Part shown: one piece after another, positions 60,634-64,000 of the stretch
Layout of the letters: the number at the start of each line of letters is the position of its first letter
Numbering within the stretch: position 1 is the first letter of the stretch
From: an uncultured Christensenellaceae bacterium
Lineage (GTDB): Bacteria; Bacillota; Clostridia; Christensenellales; UBA3700
Direction of reading: 5' to 3'
Length of the DNA stretch: 64,000 nucleotides
Assembly: GCA_910588015.1 (NCBI GenBank)
Contig: CAJUOK010000004.1
Location: 1 to 64,000, forward strand
Notes under the pieces: generated by a model
The model's input: the letters and a program-made list of their open reading frames with translations, nothing else
Told to the model about the DNA's origin: nothing
Database searches by the model: none
Translations under genes and position numbers: made by a program

Positions 60634-62745
60634 TTATTTAGACTTCTTAGTCTTCTTTTTACCGCTTGGAGTCGCAACCGTCGTTTGCGACTCTTTTGCT
60701 TCCTGCTCTTCGTCGCTTATATCGCGTTCTTTTTCGATAAGCACTCTGTTAGACGCCAATGTAATGTCCACTGTGACGTACAACATATAGAACGTTGCAG
60801 CCACTGTCAATATACTGAAAATTATCAAGAACGCGTTCTTTCCTTCAAAGTCAAGCCAAGCCGCGCTGTCCACTCCGCCTATAAAACCGCTTCTTGAGAG
60901 CAACTGCGCGATATTGAGGAAGGAAAGCGTAGACAGCAATCCCGCGCCGATATAAAGTCTGACATCGGGGTCCACTATGATATAAATCAGTATCAACGCA
61001 ATGCCCATAGGCATAACGTCCAATGTGCTTTGCGCGCCGAGCGCAGCGTAAGCTACCAGCATAACTCCCGACAAAAGCACCAAATCGAGTTTTTGTTGAG
61101 TCTTGATATAGTGATATACGATATATGCGCTCATAGCCGCAACAAACAGCCAGTTGCCTATTTCCAGCGCCAAATTATCGGGACGTATCTTGCCGCCTGC
61201 CGCAAAGATTGCGTAGAGATTAAACGCATTGTCGGAAAGCTTGGGATGAGCCGAAGCAAAATAACCGTACATCTTGGAGAACACGCAGAATACGTCGCCC
61301 TTTGCAACTTCGCTCCAACAAAGCGGCAGCGACAGCAAATAGAATACTACAAAACAGCCTGCCATAGTAACGGCATTTTTGACTATAGTAGTCTTATCGG
61401 TAACCATAGCGTGTATCTGATAAAGCAGTATAACCGGCAAAAGTATCAAAGCGTAATTGCTGAAGAATAGCGCCAACGTATAGTAAATTCCCGTCGACAC
61501 ATACTGCTTCTTGAGCATCGAAAGCGCCATTGCGACAAGAAATGCCATTGCAATCGTCTGCATCGAACCGTACATACTGCCGAATATGAAGAACACGGGC
61601 AATATCGCATAAATAAATCCGTAGGTCGTAGCCATTCTTTCGTTTTGATATTTTGCGGCGCAAGTAAACAGCATATAGCATACCGTCAAATCGGCTATCA
61701 TCATAGGCATTCTCAAAAGTATGGAATAACCTATATCTTCCATATTCATAGCCTTACCCAAGAAACCCAATATACCCGTCAGCCACAGTACTCCTTGCGG
61801 CTCGAACGTAGAATTATTATAATATGACAAAACTCCTTTGTCTGCGATGCCTTTTGCAAGATTTACCCAACCGTCGATAAGAGTGTTGCCCTCCGCCGTA
61901 GCAAGCACTGTAATAAATCTAACGACGAACGCAACAAGCAAAACGTAGATAAATCTAGCGGTGCTTCCGGTCATAGCGTTGAGGAATTTGTCTCCTCCGC
62001 TTACTCCGTCGTTGGGACGAAGTCCGACTTTATTTTGCAAAATACTCTTAATCATAAAATACATTCCGACGAAGATTCCTGCCGAAATTAACGTAAACAA
62101 TACTACAAACGCGATAGAACCGCCGCTCGCCATATCGTATCCTTCTTTCATACGAAGAACGACTACGTCGACGTCGTCCGGAGCGCTCTCGACCTTTTGA
62201 AGAGAAATATTGTCAAAAGAAACGTTGCCGCTGCCGCTTGTTCCGTCTTTTCCTATAGCCGCCAAAAGTTCTACTTCACCGCTGATTGAAGAGGAGAAAT
62301 ATTGCGTAATTTCTTCCCAACCTTCGGTGCTTTGGGTAACGATTGCTCCCACCGTATCAACCGCGCCTTTAATATAAACTCCCGCGCTTCCCGATACCGA
62401 GTCGGCTTTGATATAAGCAGACAGCTTGTATACGGCATTTTTTTCCAATCTCACTTTTTGGGATATATAATAATTCCCCGAAGACGACGGATTGAGTCTC
62501 ATATATCTCTTTCCGAGCGAAGAATCGTATTCGCTCGATTGAGAATCGTTACGCGGCCAAGTCACGGTCGTACCGGGATTGACCGTCCAGCCTTCCGCAA
62601 TATCTTCCTGCGAATTATAATTTTCAAATCCACCGTTGACGACGATTTCGCTGTCGTAATCGACTTTGTTTTGATTGCACCCTGCAAGAGCAAGCAAGGC
62701 AATCACTGCAATCAACGCTATAATTAAAAGTCTTTTGCTTTTCAT
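60634..62745 (-). CDS. Lipoprotein with carbohydrate-binding-like domain fused to a GT-C-like membrane protein
   Basis: A 703-aa fusion I cannot name. Residues 1-22 are a lipoprotein signal with lipobox LAGC. Residues about 30-190 look like a beta-sandwich carbohydrate-binding domain (NGGFENYNSQEDIAEGW..., NISLQKVE), of CBM4/9 type. A helix at about 210-235 leads to a polytopic part with about ten helices (280-670) that resembles GT-C glycosyltransferases (VRFITV..., then a loop with LIDGWVNLAKG). The tail is Lys-rich and cytoplasmic. It probably moves sugars on a lipid carrier outside the membrane; substrate unknown. SD AAGGGG precedes the ATG at 62745. Confidence 0.75.
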   Translation of the reverse strand: MKSKRLLIIALIAVIALLALAGCNQNKVDYDSEIVVNGGFENYNSQEDIAEGWTVNPGTTVTWPRNDSQSSEYDSSLGKRYMRLNPSSSGNYYISQKVRLEKNAVYKLSAYIKADSVSGSAGVYIKGAVDTVGAIVTQSTEGWEEITQYFSSSISGEVELLAAIGKDGTSGSGNVSFDNISLQKVESAPDDVDVVVLRMKEGYDMASGGSIAFVVLFTLISAGIFVGMYFMIKSILQNKVGLRPNDGVSGGDKFLNAMTGSTARFIYVLLVAFVVRFITVLATAEGNTLIDGWVNLAKGIADKGVLSYYNNSTFEPQGVLWLTGILGFLGKAMNMEDIGYSILLRMPMMIADLTVCYMLFTCAAKYQNERMATTYGFIYAILPVFFIFGSMYGSMQTIAMAFLVAMALSMLKKQYVSTGIYYTLALFFSNYALILLPVILLYQIHAMVTDKTTIVKNAVTMAGCFVVFYLLSLPLCWSEVAKGDVFCVFSKMYGYFASAHPKLSDNAFNLYAIFAAGGKIRPDNLALEIGNWLFVAAMSAYIVYHYIKTQQKLDLVLLSGVMLVAYAALGAQSTLDVMPMGIALILIYIIVDPDVRLYIGAGLLSTLSFLNIAQLLSRSGFIGGVDSAAWLDFEGKNAFLIIFSILTVAATFYMLYVTVDITLASNRVLIEKERDISDEEQEAKESQTTVATPSGKKKTKKSK

Positions 62746-62778
62746 TGTTATCCCCTTGAAAGATTTTCTTTTATATTC

Positions 62779-62807
62779 ATAATAAATGATTATTGTCAAT
62801 TTGACAA
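62779..62807 (-). promoter_or_regulatory. Promoter of the lipoprotein/GT-C gene
   Basis: TTGTCA (62802-62807), 17 bp, TATTAT (62779-62784) on the minus strand. An overlapping TTGACA, 18 bp, TATAAA pair lies a few bases downstream, so two start points are possible. Confidence 0.6.
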
Positions 62808-62886
62808 GTAGTTAAATAAAAATTCTTAAAATTATTATAATATTATAATATATAGGCTAATATGCAAATAATTATTTTTACCAATT

Positions 62887-62913
62887 AAAAACGCGCGTCG
62901 TCCGACGCGCGTT
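62887..62913 (-). terminator. Terminator after rplS
   Basis: AACGCGCGTCG and CGACGCGCGTT form a perfect 11-bp stem with a 2-nt loop, followed on the minus strand by TTT, 18 nt past the rplS stop. Confidence 0.85.
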
Positions 62914-62931
62914 AAATTGTCTAACCGATTA

Positions 62932-63276
62932 TTATTTAACGATTTCTCTAAGTCTTGCAGCCTTACCGAACTTATTACGCAAGTAATAGAGTTTTGCTCT
63001 TCTGACTCTTCCGTGACGAACGACTTTGATACTGTCGATTTTTGGAGAATGAAGCGGGAACGTTCTCTCTACGCCTATGCCGAAAGATACTCTTCTTACG
63101 GTAAAGGTCTCTCTGATGCTGCCGTTCTTAAACGAAATTATTACTCCCTCAAAAGCCTGTATTCTTTCCTTGTCGCCTTCTTTAATCTTAACGTTGACTC
63201 TTACTGTGTCGCCGATTGAGAGTTCGGGAAGGTCGGTGCGCATTCCTTCTTTTTCTACGATGTCTACGATATTCAT
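62932..63276 (-). CDS. rplS: Ribosomal protein L19
   Basis: A 114-aa 50S protein near the 30S interface. The L19 signature is present (PELSIGDTVRVNVKIKEGDK, then FEGVIISFKNGS and FTVRRVSFGIGVERTFPLHSP). The ATG at 63276 has GGAGG eight bases upstream; the longer frame to 63393 covers the leader and promoter, so it is rejected. It has its own promoter and terminator. The usual neighbours trmD and rimM are not here. Confidence 0.97.
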   Translation of the reverse strand: MNIVDIVEKEGMRTDLPELSIGDTVRVNVKIKEGDKERIQAFEGVIISFKNGSIRETFTVRRVSFGIGVERTFPLHSPKIDSIKVVRHGRVRRAKLYYLRNKFGKAARLREIVK

Positions 63277-63358
63277 TTGACTTACCTCCATTTTGAAACG
63301 AAATATTCTTGTGCGGTCTGAGATTATATCCGACAGAGGAATATCCGAAGTCATTGAC
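63277..63358 (-). promoter_or_regulatory. Structured rplS leader, candidate L19 autoregulatory element
   Basis: The roughly 82-nt untranslated leader can fold: GTGGTC near its 5' end pairs with GAC-cg-CAC further on, enclosing an inner stem (ATAT-t-CC/GGATAT). Ribosomal protein leaders that bind their own product are known for L19 in Bacillus; a match here is inference. Confidence 0.4.
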
Positions 63359-63364
63359 CACATT

Positions 63365-63393
63365 ATTCTATCATTAAAAAAAACTTTATGCAA
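63365..63393 (-). promoter_or_regulatory. Extended -10 promoter of rplS
   Basis: TTGCAT (63388-63393), a 17-bp spacer ending TGA, and TAGAAT (63365-63370) on the minus strand. Confidence 0.7.
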
Positions 63394-63438
63394 GCGTTTT
63401 TTATGGCTTTTTGCATAAAATATTATAAATTTTAACTA

Positions 63439-63786
63439 TTAATTCATACAAAAAGCATTCTTGACGTGAGTTATTTCACCTCGAAGTATTTCTATCACGT
63501 CAAATCGACACGGAGTATTGAATTTGCGCTTTGCAGACAGATACCACTGCGCCGTTCTGATTATGCTTCTTACCTTTTGATTCGTAATGCTTTCTATAGG
63601 ATGTCCGAATTTTGTATTTTCTCTGGCTTTTACCTCTACGAATACCAAAGTGTCTTTGTCTTGCGCTATAACGTCTATCTCGCCGGTTTTTACCGTAAAA
63701 TTTCGCTCTAAAATCAAGTAGCCTTGTTTTTTGAGGTATTCGACGGCGGCGTTTTCGCCTTCTATTCCCGACCTTCGATTATTCAT
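63439..63786 (-). CDS. yraN: YraN family (UPF0102) endonuclease-like protein
   Basis: A 115-aa protein with the restriction-endonuclease-like fold of UPF0102: GENAAVEYLKKQGY at the start, then GEIDVIAQDKDTLVFVEVKAR, which is the D-x(n)-E-x-K nuclease pattern. Its role is unknown, possibly Holliday junction or repair work. The ATG overlaps the rnhB stop region by eight bases. It follows rnhB, its usual neighbour. Confidence 0.93.
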   Translation of the reverse strand: MNNRRSGIEGENAAVEYLKKQGYLILERNFTVKTGEIDVIAQDKDTLVFVEVKARENTKFGHPIESITNQKVRSIIRTAQWYLSAKRKFNTPCRFDVIEILRGEITHVKNAFCMN

Positions 63787-64000
63787 TGTCCTGCCCCACG
63801 AAATTTTTGATAAAGCTTCTGCGATGTATAGGACACGCGCCGACAGACTTCAACGCCTCGATATGCTTCGCAGAGCCGTAGCCTTTGTTGGACGCAAAGC
63901 CGTATTGAGGATATACTTCGTCCATTTTCGCCATATATCTGTCTCTCGTAACTTTCGCCACAATAGAAGCGCAAGCTATCGAATAGCTTTTTGCGTCGCC
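63779..64000 (-). CDS. rnhB: Ribonuclease HII, C-terminal part (cut by window edge)
   Basis: The last 73 residues of RNase HII, which removes RNA from RNA-DNA hybrids. GDAKSYSIACASIVAKVTRD is the family's conserved block with the late active-site region, and GFASNKGYGSAKHIEAL follows. The N-terminal part with the first catalytic acids lies beyond position 64000. Confidence 0.93.
   Translation of the reverse strand, partial: GDAKSYSIACASIVAKVTRDRYMAKMDEVYPQYGFASNKGYGSAKHIEALKSVGACPIHRRSFIKNFVGQDNE

Noticed and set aside
1..64000. tRNA genes, CRISPR arrays, insertion sequences, prophage or defence systems
   Set aside because: I looked through both strands and saw no cloverleaf in the gaps, no regular spaced repeats, and no transposase, integrase or defence-type proteins.

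Overview
The window is a compact, AT-rich, low-GC stretch of bacterial chromosome that looks like Clostridia (Bacillota). Pointers are the yqfC-yqfD-phoH-pgpH-ybeY-era-yqzL-recO block with two sporulation genes, the rnhB-yraN-rplS-comM-dprA-topA-trmFO-hslV-hslU-hisS-aspS-tcdA order, strong Shine-Dalgarno (SD) sequences, a long clostridial-type IleRS, an EF2568-type cysteine desulfurase with a DUF3343 partner, and a TM1266-type hydrogenase-system regulator. No 16S gene is present, so placement below class (an uncultured gut-type Clostridia is my guess) is inference. About 58 protein genes are supported. Most lie on the minus strand; the plus-strand genes are at 7.2-9.0 kb, 17.9-20.7 kb, 37.8 kb and 41.2-42.6 kb. 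I see no tRNA, rRNA, CRISPR array, insertion sequence or prophage, and no gene-free stretch over 300 bases.

Layout. 0.2-6.7 kb: RNA pseudouridine synthase, RNA methyltransferase, ileS, CNNM/CorC-type membrane protein; two foldback repeats lie at 1.1-1.3 kb. 6.9-9.0 kb: DUF3343 protein diverging from a cysteine desulfurase followed by two small Met/Asn-rich proteins. 9.1-11.9 kb: a nitrate/sulfonate/thiamine-precursor-type ABC importer headed by a TM1266-like regulator. 12.0-17.7 kb: S41 protease, a degenerate stand-alone ABC ATPase, a HAD phosphatase, pgi, and a TIM-barrel sugar isomerase. 17.9-24.2 kb: MMPL transporter, carbonic anhydrase, pyruvate phosphate dikinase. 24.5-34.5 kb: recO-yqzL-era-ybeY-pgpH-phoH-yqfD-yqfC, dnaB, pepF, GrpB-family protein. 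34.6-42.6 kb: orphan PTS IIC-like protein, DtxR regulator with a membrane protein, zinc-ribbon microprotein, hemW-lepA, LUD protein, glycerophosphodiesterase. 42.8-48.9 kb: iscR-iscS-iscU with a clear promoter and operator, glyA, a zinc-ribbon protein. 48.9-64 kb: tRNA synthetase, protease, topoisomerase and competence genes, a lipoprotein/GT-C fusion, rplS, yraN and the 3' part of rnhB.

The most unusual pattern concerns translation starts. Almost every gene has a good SD sequence, but four genes that head transcripts (ATGs at 14507, 17654, 34541 and 37587, all minus) have none. Each instead has a -10 hexamer ending exactly 6 nt before its ATG, which puts the predicted +1 on the A of the ATG. 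These look like leaderless mRNAs, which are rarely described in Clostridia. Other points worth a look: an ABC ATPase degenerate at signature, Walker B and H-loop; a 7TM-HD phosphodiesterase lacking its extracellular domain; a lipoprotein-carbohydrate-binding-GT-C fusion; a DtxR protein with mixed Mn/Fe-type ligands; and a 17-bp perfect palindrome between the -10 element and the start of the Rrf2 gene.
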